Shown: piece by piece, positions 10,264 through 21,500 of the stretch
How the letters are laid out: each line of letters starts with the position of its first letter
Numbering within the stretch: position 1 is the stretch's first letter
DNA from: Adineta vaga
Taxonomy: Eukaryota > Rotifera
DNA length: 64,000 nt
Direction of reading: 5' to 3'
Assembly: GCA_021613535.1 (NCBI GenBank)
Contig: CP075494.1
Span: 992,001 to 1,056,000 of the forward strand
Notes under the pieces: model-generated
What the model was told of the DNA's origin: nothing
Seen by the model: only the letters and a program-made list of their open reading frames with translations
The model's database searches: none
Made by a program: the position numbers and the translations under genes

Positions 10264-12607
10264 ATATTGATTTGATGAAATACAATAAATAAAAAAAACA
10301 ACAATTTTAAAAGTTAGACAACAATTTAAATAACGGTTCTTTTTGGTAATTTATTGTTAATTCTGATTTATTAATGATCTTTATACAATTGTCAATCTCA
10401 ACGGTTACGTCAAAAGTCGTTGACATCGGACATGAAATCTATTCGAGATTTATTAACTAATAGAATACAAGCGAATAATCATTATATGTAGATGTCGAGT
10501 TATTATATTATATTTGTGAAGTACATGAAAGAAAAAAGCGATGGTAGCGCTACAAGATCTTTAGACTTTACCTTCTGTATGAAAGAGTATTGAGATTCTT
10601 TATTGAACCGAATCATTTTATTATTAAAAACGGTACAAGTCTGAAAGACAAAAAGATTCAGCTTCGACAGTGCATTCTTCTTTTGTGCTTTTACTAAGTT
10701 TTACACATCTATGATACTTCGTTGTACTTCTATGGTACTTCCATAATACTTCGAAGTACGGAAGTCTCGCTTTTCTCCCTTGGGTATAGCGGTATAAGGG
10801 GATAGTGATAATATTAGATAAAATTAGTTTGTAACAAATTATTTTGTTTTGAAAGAAAGCGATTTTGCCACAAATTCATATTCCCCATCGTATGATACAC
10901 GTATAGGAGACAAATAAAGATCAAAGAAAACGTTTCTCCTATCGTTTTGCCATGAATGAAAATATCACCATTCGACGCAAAATTAAATTCTGAATCGAAT
11001 ACACTAGTTTTTACGGACGGGAATTCATTTTCACAAAATTCTTAGTTTCGTGGTGCTAGCTAAATGATGCTAGCTTCACACCGATTTCTTCCTTTCGCAT
11101 TTTACTATCGGTAGTTCAGAAATAAAACGGTTTTCGAAAAGGTTCCTTCAATAAGTAGAATGAAAACGTTCTGTTAAAAAGACACCGGTTATGGAGGCTG
11201 TAACGACAAACTGGTTGAGTAGCTGACCGCTTCCCACGGTATAGATGTTCATTGACTACTCTACATGACCAGAAAAGTCAAGCGGCAATTTGACCGATAG
11301 AACGATATTATTATCGTCACAGAGGCTACATGGAGTAAGTCTTGTTACACGTCATGTGACCCAAGATACTCCAGATTGTGAGATATGATGTAAGAATTTT
11401 ACACGAGAGCTGGCGTAGTTTTTATAATGATCAAAAATTTATCAACATTTTGTCACTTTCAATCGATCTTATAGATAAAGAAGTCATATGGAAAAGTTAA
11501 TCAACTTTTCAGGATTCAGATAATTTTTTTAAATGGGAAGTCGCTCACAAACTGTTAGTAAACCTATGCATTGTTCTGAATCTGATCCGAAAAAAGTAGT
11601 TTTGTTGTCAACACAGGCGCCATTTGTCGAAATTCTGTTAAAAGAGAATTCTTAAGTAGCTTAGAAAAGGATTTAAATGGGGTACAAATTTTTGTGGGAT
11701 ACTTTTGGGTTGAAACGGGTACTATACCCCCAAACGGGGTACAGATGGCAGACCTGGTTTGTACACAAAAGCATTTTATTATTTACAAACATCGGGTTTT
11801 ATATAGGTTTAGTAGAAAAACTAGAAGACTATAGTGTTAGAGAGAAGATGCGCCCGAAATGAAAACAACAAAAAAATAGGCGCCTGATGCATTCTCTTGA
11901 TTTTGAAATAAACGAAAGAACTCTTTTGTTTACATCTAAAAAAACGTAATGACGTAAGCATGAGATGGAAAATGGAAAACATGTGATGGTGATGGACATA
12001 TAACATGACGTCATGTGAACCGAACGAAGATACATGATGACGTCATGGATATATGATGTTACTTCCTAACAAAGTATAAGTTATTTTTATAAGAATCCAT
12101 TGGAATCTAAAGAAATCATTGAAGTCCAAATTGAACGAATCCCGCGTCTTATGAGTAACATGTTTTAAAATTAATCGAAATAAAGATTGGTGTATAAGCA
12201 GATGAGAACGTTAAATATCAGTATGCTTATTCATTGAATTTGAATTCATCTGATTCATAAATTTATCATATTGTGCATTTATTTTTCACTTTTACTTATT
12301 AATCTGCTTTTAATCGATCTTACAGAAAATAATAAATAAATCCCGACCTTCTCATAAAAGAATCTTGACGGGAGAATCTGCGAATCATCAATACTCAATC
12401 CACACACTATCATTTTCACAATGAATACAATACATTACATTGAACAATGACAAAATCATCTGATTTTATGTTGATGAATTTATTGAAGAATAGATAATAA
12501 AAAGGTTGCAGTGAAGTTACATTTTTGTCCACGCTTGTAAAGTACTACATCAACTTTAATGAGCGTCTAAGCTTCTGGACATACATGTTGAAATGTATGC
12601 GTATTCA
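10264..12607. other. Long intergenic stretch, repeats only
   Basis: No supported gene. Visible items are a CTTCGAAGTACGGAAG block ending in a CGCTTTTCTCCCTTG terminus (10670-10788, related to the MITE at 8019), GGGGTAC-rich sequence with a GATGGCAGACCTGG end at 11697-11757 (related to the element at 40734-42037), and CRE-like palindromes near 12000. Confidence 0.5.
11950..12045. promoter_or_regulatory. Three CRE-like sites
   Basis: TGACGTAA at 11950-11957 and perfect TGACGTCA palindromes at 12006-12013 and 12038-12045. The two perfect copies are exactly 32 bp apart, about three helical turns. This is the binding core of CREB/ATF bZIP factors. The nearest gene end is 560 bp away, so function is speculative. 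Confidence 0.3.
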
Positions 12608-13013
12608 TTAACATAATCTGTATGAGGTTAGTTTATCGTTGAAATTACACTCTCGGAAATTAGAATGACAAGGAGTTCCAGGTGCAGCTTCCATCGATCC
12701 TCCGTGACAACTATGGTGTTCAAATAACATAAAACAGCTTCCATGTGTGTTCACTGATGAAGCCCGATCATTTGCCCAACCCTCCACATTGAAACATGTA
12801 CCATCATGATCTCCTAAACTGCGATCTAAATACGAGTCAAATTCACAAATAAAAATAGCGCAAATATTGATTTATGTATGTTTACATACCGACAAGTTTC
12901 ATTCCATGGTGGTTTTTGTGGTCATAAATCTCAATTCGAGCTGATGATGACATATGAATCAATGATACAAGCATGATTATAGCAGCAAATCGAAAAATAG
13001 CAGATGAATGCAT
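12608..13013 (-). CDS. Secreted beta-gamma-crystallin-like protein (113 aa)
   Basis: Two exons: 13013-12890 and 12825-12608, with a 64 bp GTATGT...TTTAG intron in phase 1. The start MHSSAIFRFAAIIMLVSL forms a signal peptide ending near SSSA. The mature protein has IEIYDHKNHHGMKL, then NDRASSVNTHGSC, FMLFEHHSCHGGS and FNDKLTSYRLC. That spacing of Y, G, ASS, C and SYR residues is typical of beta-gamma-crystallin / I36-inhibitor Greek-key folds. Such small secreted domains bind calcium or inhibit proteases in other organisms; which applies here cannot be told. The frame, splice phase and stop are all consistent. Confidence 0.7.
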
Positions 13014-13250
13014 TTTTTTGTTGAATTACAAGTATTTTTAAAATGATTATATTGTGCTATCTAAAACATACATATAAAATTAAAATAATATAAATATAAC
13101 TGTGAGTTAAGTTGAACGAATGTCAAAATGATATTCGTTCAGTACAAACGAATTTTTATAAAAGGAGAATGAGTGTGCATTTATAATGTCTTCGTTTCAC
13201 TCCTTATATACTAGAGCTCCGCGTAGGATCGCGCTAAGTTTTTTCCCGTT

Positions 13251-13338
13251 CCATATGGGATATGGTATGGGACAAAAACAAGTTATCCCATCCCATATAG
13301 GATATGGTATGGGACAAAAACAAGTTATCCCATCCCAT
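13251..13338. repeat. 42 bp tandem duplication
   Basis: Two adjacent units beginning CCATATGGGATATGG and CCATATAGGATATGG, period 42, nearly identical. They are followed at 13354 by CAGGGCTGCTATC and GGGATAC-type repeats, similar to the left end of the element at 40734-42037. Confidence 0.85.
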
Positions 13339-14138
13339 GACTTCACATACAGGCAGGGCTGCTATCTGCTCAGATGTGGAATGGGACACAAAAAATCTAA
13401 AATGGGATACATGCCAGGTACAACACTGTGCCAAATGGGGTGCACCAATAGGGTACACAAGTTTTTCTCATTAAAAAGTGCTGCCAATGAGAAACTAGTT
13501 TTGAAAAGTGTTTTTAACGTGAAAAGATCGTTTCCAAACTTTCTCTGTTTTAAAGATAGCAGTCATATTGAATTTCTATTTTATTTCAAGATCAACAGAC
13601 AATTTAGAGATAGACCTTAACGCTTCTCTTGACGTTTTTACTTTTTCGAATTCGTTTGGCGTAGAATGATTTTCTTCTTTAATGAATTCAGTATCTGATT
13701 CAACAGATTATTGTTCCCTTTTCTGAAAGAAAAGGTTATAGCGCGTTAAAATCCTGTGCTAAAAAAGCTAAAAGTATCTGTCTGTCCTATCCAATCAGAA
13801 TTCAGCATTCAGTTAGATACTAAAAAACAGTTGCAGTCAAACAAAAATCATTCACCCAGGGGTTATCGAGGTCAAGGATCACGAATCTGAGGTAGTTTTT
13901 GTTAATTATTAGTTAATTATTAACTACACAAAAACTATTAATATTTGAAAAAAAGTTTCACCCGGGGGCTATCGAGGTCGAGGATTACGAATCTAAGGTG
14001 CGTCTTGTCAATTTCTTCGACTGAAAGGAGAGTCATTTGAAAAAATAATTTGTATGTTTGTGTATCTGTGTCGCGGTCAAAGGTCAAAGAACAATTTTTG
14101 AAAATGCTCAAAACTTCATAAAACATCCTTTAGGGTGT
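13339..14138. other. Intergenic with spaced direct repeats
   Basis: A 43 bp phrase (TTCACCCAGGGGTTATCGAG...) at 13851-13893 recurs at 13957-13999 with few changes. The rest is unremarkable; no gene supported. Confidence 0.5.
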
Positions 14139-14218
14139 TTGAGGGTGGGTGTGGGTGAGGGTGAGGGTGTGGGTGTGGGTTAAGAGAACAGCATTACACA
14201 CACTCACCCTCAAGATGC
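14139..14218. repeat. TGTGGG hairpin element
   Basis: TTGAGGGTGGGTGTGGG... on the left and CACACTCACCCTCAAGATG on the right, with spacer GTTAAGAG shared with the copy at 22609. It sits at the 3' break of the BED-finger fragment. Confidence 0.85.
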
Positions 14219-14221
14219 TTC

Positions 14222-14543
14222 GGTAAATAAACGTTTTGGACTAGTTGGTATAGGATTCTCTTTGTTTAGCATTGAGACAATATCTTTACTTTTACCTGCA
14301 CTCGTATCACCATCACCACGACATATTTCAGCATGTGCTTTATGAGTACTAGATCCAGTTTTAATTGAATCATAAGCGAAAATTGAAAAACATTTGACAC
14401 ATTGAACATATGGTATAATATTTTCTTTATCATCTTGAATTCTAAGAAAGGTTTTCCACCAAGTTGCTGTTGATGTGTTTGGTTTTGCATATGTTTTAAA
14501 AATACCTTTATCTAATTTTGTTTTAATATCTTCTTTACTTTTT
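14222..14543 (-). pseudogene. BED zinc-finger transposase fragment (hAT-like)
   Basis: The minus-strand frame reads TYAKPNTSTATWWKTFLRIQ, then YVQCVKCFSIFAYDS, then a TGSSTHKAHAEIC end. This is the aromatic-rich start, C-x2-C and H-x4-C arrangement of a BED finger, the N-terminal DNA-binding domain of many hAT transposases. About 70 codons stay open. There is no catalytic part. Upstream a stop closes the frame; downstream coding similarity ends at the hairpin element at 14139-14218. It is therefore a truncated relic. Confidence 0.65.
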
Positions 14544-14755
14544 TTTACAATTATTCATATTGTAAGATGTAAATCAACAAAAAAAAATGAAAGCGTTGCA
14601 TCTGAAACATAAAAGTTATTTAAAGAAACTAAACTCTTCTTTATGAAATATTGGGATGAGGAATGGGTCGTTTAATCATTGTCAGATTTACTTTGACTCC
14701 TCTGTGTTTATATTAGTAATAGTAGCAGATTGAAATATTAGGGATTTATTGATGT

Positions 14756-14881
14756 CACTAGCTACTGGTTCGGGTCCGAATATACAATCTTGCCCGGACC
14801 CGAACCGACGAATTTTATCCGACATCCAGGTCCGGGTCGGGTCGGGCGCCGGGTACCCTACCGGTTTGCAGGACACTAGCT
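14756..14881. mobile_element. 110 bp GC-rich insertion flanked by 8 bp direct repeats
   Basis: CACTAGCT occurs at 14756-14763 and 14874-14881, bracketing a GC-rich insert built of GGGTCC/GGACCC and GGGTCGGGTCGGG. The first part can fold (GGTTCGGGTCCG with CGGACCCGAACC). An 8 bp duplication is the size made by hAT transposition. I could not find convincing terminal inverted repeats. Confidence 0.45.
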
Positions 14882-15133
14882 CAGAATCACTTAACTTTAG
14901 CAAAAATAAAAAGCGCCAACTCGTAAGTTAACTCTAACTCTGAGTTGATGTTGTCCATGAATATTCGATTTCTCTTCATTTTTTTCCTTCTAACATGTTA
15001 TGACATCAACACGAATTAATCGGAGTGGAAACAGACATCAACTCCCACTCAATTCATTCTCTGCCTGCGATATGTAGACTTCTGCTGTATCTTCAACCAT
15101 GAAATGCAATATTGGAAATAAAGTTCTTAGATC

Positions 15134-15197
15134 GTGGGTGTGGATGTGAGTACTCCAATTTTGCGTCACCAACCCACACCCACACCCACACCCTCAA
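15134..15197. repeat. TGTGGG hairpin element
   Basis: GTGGGTGTGGATGTGAGTAC on the left and three ACACCC units ending CCCTCAAA on the right. Confidence 0.8.
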
Positions 15198-15915
15198 ATA
15201 GGTTTTCATTGTATTGTTAGATGTACTGATAATACTGGTACAACAAGAAATCATTTTGATAATTATGGAAATTTATATGTATATTCGATGTAATAAATAA
15301 TCATCGAATTCAAAATTTTACTTTAATGACCAATCATGTTAATTGTTGACGATTATTTAAAATTTATTGATAATAATTGATTTAATCATTATCTTGAACT
15401 TAATAAAGTTCCAAGTTGAGCGTTATTTGTTAAAACTGTTATATATCGAATATTGAATATCGTAGTAATAAAACCTCGATAAGAATATGGGTGGAGCGTC
15501 ATAATGAATAGTTACATTTTATATTTTACTTTTTTATATAATATGTTTTATTGAAAAACTCCATAATTCACAAACAACATTTAATTATAATCTCGCGTAT
15601 TTTTTACTTTTAACAAAAGCAAAATTCTTTGCGATCAGTTTCTCTTATTTCTTTAGGACATATGACTTTTTCACAAACATGAAAACATGGTTATACAAAG
15701 TTTTGCTTTTTTTAAAAACAAAAAATTTATAATCAAAATGAACTTTACTTTGTTAATAATTTCAACATATTTGAAAAGTGTACATAAGAAAATAGTCTTA
15801 TAATCAGAATGATATCAAGTTTTCAACGGAACTATAGATTACAAATCACGAGAAGCATATTTAATTAAGAAAATGATGAAGTTATTGACAAATCAAAGTA
15901 CATGTCTATATAGTT
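15198..15915. other. Intergenic, AT-rich
   Basis: 3' flank of the large receptor gene. No gene, repeat or RNA recognised. Confidence 0.5.
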
Positions 15916-18900
15916 TCATTTGGTAAATATTTTTGTTCGTTTGAGAATTGTTATAATTTCTTTTTTGTACGTTTTAGAAGGCCAAACAAAAATAATAAAT
16001 GTCAATAAAGATGGTATAAAAGAAATAAAATATCCAAATAAAAATAACCACGGATTTCTAACTGATTTCATACATCCAGAAAAGAAAGAAATAATAAGAC
16101 GTGGTAATGTTAATATAACTAAAATAAATGGACTAATAATATGATGTTTATGTTCATAAACTTGTTTACGTAAATGTTCAATATAAGTTAATTTCTTTTG
16201 TTTTGTTGAACGAGTTCGTGTAATAATAATAATTATTATTATAGCTGAAATAATATTAATAGAAAATGGTAAAATAAAATGAAAAATATTCATGAATGAA
16301 TCAAATATTTTTATAATAGATGAATATTGAACAATACACCATGTTCGTATTTCTTCTTCGTCATCTATCAATCGACGATGAATTGGATCATGTACGAAAC
16401 TAAGAAGAGACGAAAGTATTATACCAAGAATAATCCATTTTGCAACTTTTTGACTTTTTTCTTTACTAAAATATGGACCTTTTATGAGAATAAATACTCT
16501 TTCAATAGCAACACTAGCATTTAACCAATTACTAATTATTAATAAAGATTGAAGAATAAATTCCATTAAAATACAATCTATATAAATAAAAGTATGATGT
16601 TTCAACCATGACATTTGTGATAGAATTAAAAACCAAAATTTTAATTTAAAGATCATCAAACAAAATAATGATGATATTGATGATGCAAGAAGATACAATC
16701 CACATCCAGTTTGACAAAGACGTTTTGAAGAAAATGTTATAATAGAAAAAATTCCATTAACTAAACCTATTACAAACATAAATGTTGTTATTACAATACT
16801 AATTTTTACTGGAAATGATTGTTGAACAATTGATAAATGTGAATGGATATGATATCCAAGAATAACATTAAGTGATAAACCAAAACCCTTCGTTGTAAAT
16901 TGACATTTTCCACCATAATAACAATCATTACATATACACATTGTTAATTGTGGACAATTTGCACGATTCTGAAGACATTGACCACCGTTCTCACATGTTG
17001 TTCGTCTTTTACAAATAGAAGTTTTAGTGAAATCAAAAGAAAAACAATTTGTAAAATTATCATTATTACATAAACACATAAATGCTTCAGGATCATAAAA
17101 ACATGATAAATGTGAATTATCTCGACATATATTGTGATAGAATTTTGCTCGACGTAATATATGATATTCAAATGTTTGTTTATCAAGTAAATTATCAATA
17201 ATAGGACAATATTGAAATAATTTCATTTCAAGTGAAATTTCTTGAAGAAAAAATGAATTATTTCTTTGAAGAAAAGCAAGATAATAATCATTATGTATTT
17301 GAATAAAAATTAAATTAAATGGAATTGATATATATAATGTTGTACTATATTCATCAAAACGAATTTTTTTTGATATTGTTGTTATTAAAGGATGATTAGT
17401 TGTTTGTACAGTAATAAAATGAATTAATAGAAATGATGGAATATTAACATCATGAAATGATATATCGATACGAGTATCTTTTATTTCACATGTTAAACCA
17501 GAATAGCCAATTTCACATATACATATAAAAGTATTTCTTGATATTTGTTCGTTTTCTGCAATGCATTGACCTTTGTTTTTACAAGGATTAGTTCGACATA
17601 TAGAAGAAAGAAAACAACGTGATCCAAAATTCATTTGTGAACATAAACAAATCGATCGATTATCAACTTCACCAAGACATTTCGAATCTGATGAACAATC
17701 ACAAATATTCAATCGAATAGAACAATTAATACCTGACCATCCGGAATCACAGAGACAAAAATCTTCTTCTCTATTGAAATATGTAACACAACGACCATGA
17801 TTATTACACATCAATGTGCAAGTATCTGTAGTAGTTATTGGATGAGAACGTAAAATTAGATGTGCAGAAATACGATTGACAGGTAAAAAGAGAAATTTGA
17901 TTGGTAATATCCAACTTGTAAAATGAAGAAGATCTATCTTATTATAAGCATCTATTCGAATAGTATAATTTTTTTCCAAATTCTTTGATCGATTATGAAA
18001 AAGTAAGTAAATATTATATTTTCTATCACAATTACTTGTAGAAATATATATAAATTGATCATATGAATGAATAATATTATCATTATCAATGAGAGTTACA
18101 ATAATACTATAGATTCCACGACAATTAGGAGCACATTCTTTACTGAATTGTAAAGTTAAACTTACACGTTGACTTTGAAATTGACATCGATTACCATAAT
18201 AACTCGGAGGACAAAGACAACGTTGAATTTTTTCTCGTCCTTTATAGATTAGAATACCTCGATTACAAATCCATGCTTGATAATAAGTTATATTTCTATA
18301 ATCTTTATTTGACGAAGAATCATTATGATCGTTGAAAGTATTTACATTATTATAAGTGAAATTTTTATACGATATATTTGATTCGAAACGACTCATATTA
18401 CTTAAAATAAAATAAACACTTTTACCAAGACGACTCCTTCCTAAATATTCATCTAAAGCAAGACTTGTTAATATTTTCTGTATTTGTGGATCATTCCAAC
18501 ATATATCTACATCGAAATGGTCCCATTCGTACTGACAATCATTGAAGCCTCTACAACCCACTAAAGTACAGCGACTCTCATTCCAACATCGATAACGAGA
18601 TTGAGGTCTTTGTGAATTGTATCTTCGACAAAAAGCTCTTTCATCCGTTGATCCAAGACAATCTATTTTTCCATCTCCAGCTTGATTTATTGGTAAACAT
18701 TTGATTTCCAAATCGATAGGTGATACACATAAATGATGATTAGGATAACATGGAGATGTTAAATCACAATTAACTTCATCAAGACCATTCGAACATTCCC
18801 ATGCACCATTACATTGAGTATATTGATTATTACATGGCCAATGTTCACAATTTGTTTCATCCGTTTCTTTTTTACCATCAATAATTGTTGATGATAATTG

Positions 18901-20676
18901 AGTATATCCATTACATAGATTTTGAAAAGAAAATCTTTTATTTGTATCAAATGTTTCATCGTCACTATTAACACAATCTGTTTGCAAGTTTTGTATAAGA
19001 ACAGGTGAGAGACATTTGTTTTTAGACGAACAATAAAAACGATATTTATCATTAAATTTACATGAATCTACATCATCTTCATCAATAGAATTAATACAAT
19101 CAGAAATTCCATCAAGTACTCGATGTTTTGAAATACATTTTGATGTATTTGAACAATGAAATAACGAAGAATAAAAACAATCTGTTTCATTACCAGTTTT
19201 ATCAATTAATAAACATGTATGAAATAATTCAATAAGATGATCAATAAATAATAAATCATATTGTTCAAGATATGAACATGATTTATTATTTATTGTGAAA
19301 TCTTTTTCAAAGAATGGACATCGTTTTTCATTATAACACATAAAATCAGGAAGCGGAATATTATCGAAAGAATATAAATTATTTATTGTACTTTTCCAAA
19401 ATCCAAATTCTGCATATTCTTCAAGAAAGGGTAACATCGGAAAAAGTATATAAATTGATTCATTACAAACAGATTCAGAGAAGATGGAATCAAAATTATG
19501 TTGAATTCCACATATATTTTCAGGACAAAGAACTCCATATTTGTCAAGCATAATGTATTTTATTACTTGAAAGCATTCTGATGTTAAATTTGAAGAATGT
19601 TCTATATTCAATAATGTTGATTTCCACATTATTTCATTACGTCGATTTTTACAATATAAATATAAATATGCATCAAAATTCATAGCATCTCTTTCCATTT
19701 TAATATTTTGTCCATCACCACATACAAAACCTCGTAAACCAAAAAAATGATCTGATTCTTCGCAACGAAATGTTGGATCATGATAACAAAAATTAAATCC
19801 AAATTTTCGATCGATTTTTAAACCATCAAAATTATTTTCATCAGTTCGATCAAGACAATCAGTATTATATGGATGATCATTAACAAACTCTTCTGGAATA
19901 CACATTCCATTATGACAACGATATTCGTTTGATTCACATTCATTTAATTCTAATTGTAAACAATACATTTCATCGATTCCATCACCTAAACAATCAATTC
20001 TTTGATCACAGATTTCACGCCAATCCAGGCACATTGGTGATGGTCCGCGATTACATTTGATATGTATATAACAGGTCAAGTTCGTAATATCAAGATTGGA
20101 TTGAATACTCGGTTCTATAAGCATATACTTTTGATGCTTTTTTTCAAAAGTTTCTTCGACAATTTTATCAAATAATCGATTAGAATCAAATGTAAATTGA
20201 CAAAATGTTCCAAACCATAATGGTGTACAATTATAAAATCGATCGAATTTTGAAATTATTTTCAAATCATTTAGATAACTTTCATAACGTTCAACAAGAT
20301 CGATGGGAGCAAACCATGATAAGAGATCTTGTCCACTTATATTCATTGTTTTCAATTCATCAAATGTCAAATTTGAGAATATATTATCTTCTATGATAAT
20401 TGAATCTTGCCATTCTTCCTCTGTAAATGGACGTAAACAATACGATATGATTTGATAAGGATTTGGAAATCTATCTTCTATTCCCAAAATATTCACGTAA
20501 TTAATTGAATTGTATAGCAAACAATCATGATCTAAAGTATTTTTATTTTTCAAATCTGTGTAATATAAATTGAATTGACCGTAAGTTAATGTGAGAATTA
20601 TTGTTAAAGTTATTCCAAAAAGAATCATTGTATCAATACTAAATATAATGCCATGTATAATTGATACTTTGTGCAA
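15916..20676 (-). CDS. LDLa/EGF-repeat 7TM receptor (1586 aa, single exon)
   Basis: One uninterrupted frame. Residues 14-33 are a signal peptide. The ectodomain holds LDL-receptor class A-like Cys modules around 202-281 and 500-690, with D/E-rich calcium motifs such as DCLDRTDE and CSNGLDEVNC. EGF-like modules lie at 819-831, 953-985, 1027-1063 and 1222-1258, each with a C-x-C...G...C ending. Seven hydrophobic segments follow from 1290 to 1566, with N-x-F-S-I in TM1, an ASVAIERV motif in the E/DRY position after TM3, and basic residues before TM6 and at the tail. This is a rhodopsin-like GPCR fused to a long ligand-binding ectodomain; LDLa-bearing GPCRs are known, but this mix of LDLa and EGF is typical of bdelloid expansions (from memory). 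Absence of introns in a 4.8 kb gene is notable. Ligand unknown. Confidence 0.85.
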   Translation of the reverse strand: MHKVSIIHGIIFSIDTMILFGITLTIILTLTYGQFNLYYTDLKNKNTLDHDCLLYNSINYVNILGIEDRFPNPYQIISYCLRPFTEEEWQDSIIIEDNIFSNLTFDELKTMNISGQDLLSWFAPIDLVERYESYLNDLKIISKFDRFYNCTPLWFGTFCQFTFDSNRLFDKIVEETFEKKHQKYMLIEPSIQSNLDITNLTCYIHIKCNRGPSPMCLDWREICDQRIDCLGDGIDEMYCLQLELNECESNEYRCHNGMCIPEEFVNDHPYNTDCLDRTDENNFDGLKIDRKFGFNFCYHDPTFRCEESDHFFGLRGFVCGDGQNIKMERDAMNFDAYLYLYCKNRRNEIMWKSTLLNIEHSSNLTSECFQVIKYIMLDKYGVLCPENICGIQHNFDSIFSESVCNESIYILFPMLPFLEEYAEFGFWKSTINNLYSFDNIPLPDFMCYNEKRCPFFEKDFTINNKSCSYLEQYDLLFIDHLIELFHTCLLIDKTGNETDCFYSSLFHCSNTSKCISKHRVLDGISDCINSIDEDDVDSCKFNDKYRFYCSSKNKCLSPVLIQNLQTDCVNSDDETFDTNKRFSFQNLCNGYTQLSSTIIDGKKETDETNCEHWPCNNQYTQCNGAWECSNGLDEVNCDLTSPCYPNHHLCVSPIDLEIKCLPINQAGDGKIDCLGSTDERAFCRRYNSQRPQSRYRCWNESRCTLVGCRGFNDCQYEWDHFDVDICWNDPQIQKILTSLALDEYLGRSRLGKSVYFILSNMSRFESNISYKNFTYNNVNTFNDHNDSSSNKDYRNITYYQAWICNRGILIYKGREKIQRCLCPPSYYGNRCQFQSQRVSLTLQFSKECAPNCRGIYSIIVTLIDNDNIIHSYDQFIYISTSNCDRKYNIYLLFHNRSKNLEKNYTIRIDAYNKIDLLHFTSWILPIKFLFLPVNRISAHLILRSHPITTTDTCTLMCNNHGRCVTYFNREEDFCLCDSGWSGINCSIRLNICDCSSDSKCLGEVDNRSICLCSQMNFGSRCFLSSICRTNPCKNKGQCIAENEQISRNTFICICEIGYSGLTCEIKDTRIDISFHDVNIPSFLLIHFITVQTTNHPLITTISKKIRFDEYSTTLYISIPFNLIFIQIHNDYYLAFLQRNNSFFLQEISLEMKLFQYCPIIDNLLDKQTFEYHILRRAKFYHNICRDNSHLSCFYDPEAFMCLCNNDNFTNCFSFDFTKTSICKRRTTCENGGQCLQNRANCPQLTMCICNDCYYGGKCQFTTKGFGLSLNVILGYHIHSHLSIVQQSFPVKISIVITTFMFVIGLVNGIFSIITFSSKRLCQTGCGLYLLASSISSLFCLMIFKLKFWFLILSQMSWLKHHTFIYIDCILMEFILQSLLIISNWLNASVAIERVFILIKGPYFSKEKSQKVAKWIILGIILSSLLSFVHDPIHRRLIDDEEEIRTWCIVQYSSIIKIFDSFMNIFHFILPFSINIISAIIIIIIITRTRSTKQKKLTYIEHLRKQVYEHKHHIISPFILVILTLPRLIISFFSGCMKSVRNPWLFLFGYFISFIPSLLTFIIFVWPSKTYKKEIITILKRTKIFTK

Positions 20677-21141
20677 AAGTTAGTTAATTGTCAGAATTTA
20701 TTGTTAAATGCCATCGGATTTCCTGATAACATTAGTAGCACGTTTTCTTTTTTGATGATTGAACGTGTTTTACATCATTTATTGGAGAAAAAACGCCTTA
20801 TTATCACAGTTTGAAATCAGATAATATTTCACCGCCTCGCTTCGCTGCAAGTTTTAGTAAAACTATTATATTATCGACTGCGAATATATTGCATTTATTC
20901 TTAATATGATGTTATTATAAGGAATATCAAAAGTGCTTATTTTATTTTTGTGACCAATTTACCTTGATAATTAAATATATTCACTTCAATGAATATCTAT
21001 AAAAAAAGAAATTATTTATTTATTTTTCATATTACTCATTGTATGATAAATGTTTATAGTGTAGTAGAATATTTTCACATCAATAAGAAATATAAAGAAC
21101 AAATACTTATGTTATAACAAATAAAGAAATCGATAATTTTT

Positions 21142-21230
21142 CTTGAGGGTGTGGATGTGGGTGTGGGTGTGGGTGGGGTGGGGTGTGGGTATATCTTTTT
21201 CACTCTCACCCACACCCACACCCACCCATC
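21142..21230. repeat. TGTGGG hairpin element (long copy)
   Basis: CTTGAGGGTGTGGATGTGGG followed by several TGTGGG units, a short AT spacer, then CACTCTCACCC and ACACCC units. About 30 bp of each arm can pair. Confidence 0.85.
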
Positions 21231-21314
21231 TTTTTTGTTTGTAAAATATTCGTATAATGCTGGAAGAAGACAAAGATTCGCTTTAAGTTCGAGGTACGGA
21301 TGAGGCTATCAGAT

Positions 21315-21361
21315 GGTGGGAGTGTAAGGGTCAGAAGAACATCGTCACCCATACCCTCAAG
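21315..21361. repeat. TGTGGG hairpin element (degenerate)
   Basis: GGTGGGAGTGTAAGGGTC on the left; CACCCATACCCTCAAG on the right. Confidence 0.55.
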
Positions 21362-21457
21362 AGGACCAGTTGCAAGTTGCGTTCTACCAGCAGCTGTTGT
21401 TAATCGTGTTGCATCATTGATTGTAGTATAAGACGTACATTGTGAAGGTGAAACAGC

Positions 21458-21500
21458 TTGAGGGTGTGGGTCACGCTATACTTTTAACCTACACCCACCC
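21458..21500. repeat. TGTGGG hairpin element
   Basis: GCTTGAGGGTGTGGGT on the left; CCTACACCCACCCT on the right. Confidence 0.7.

Noticed and set aside
13186-13620. 144-codon plus-strand ORF
   Set aside because: It runs through the 42 bp tandem repeat and GGGATAC transposon-type repeats; composition follows the repeats, and the minus strand is open there too.
14688-14931. ORFs of 60-71 codons on both strands
   Set aside because: They cross the GC-rich insertion at 14764-14873, which is open in several frames by composition only.
16944-19052. Short minus-strand frames inside 15916-20676
   Set aside because: They are alternative-frame readings of the large receptor, with no motif of their own.
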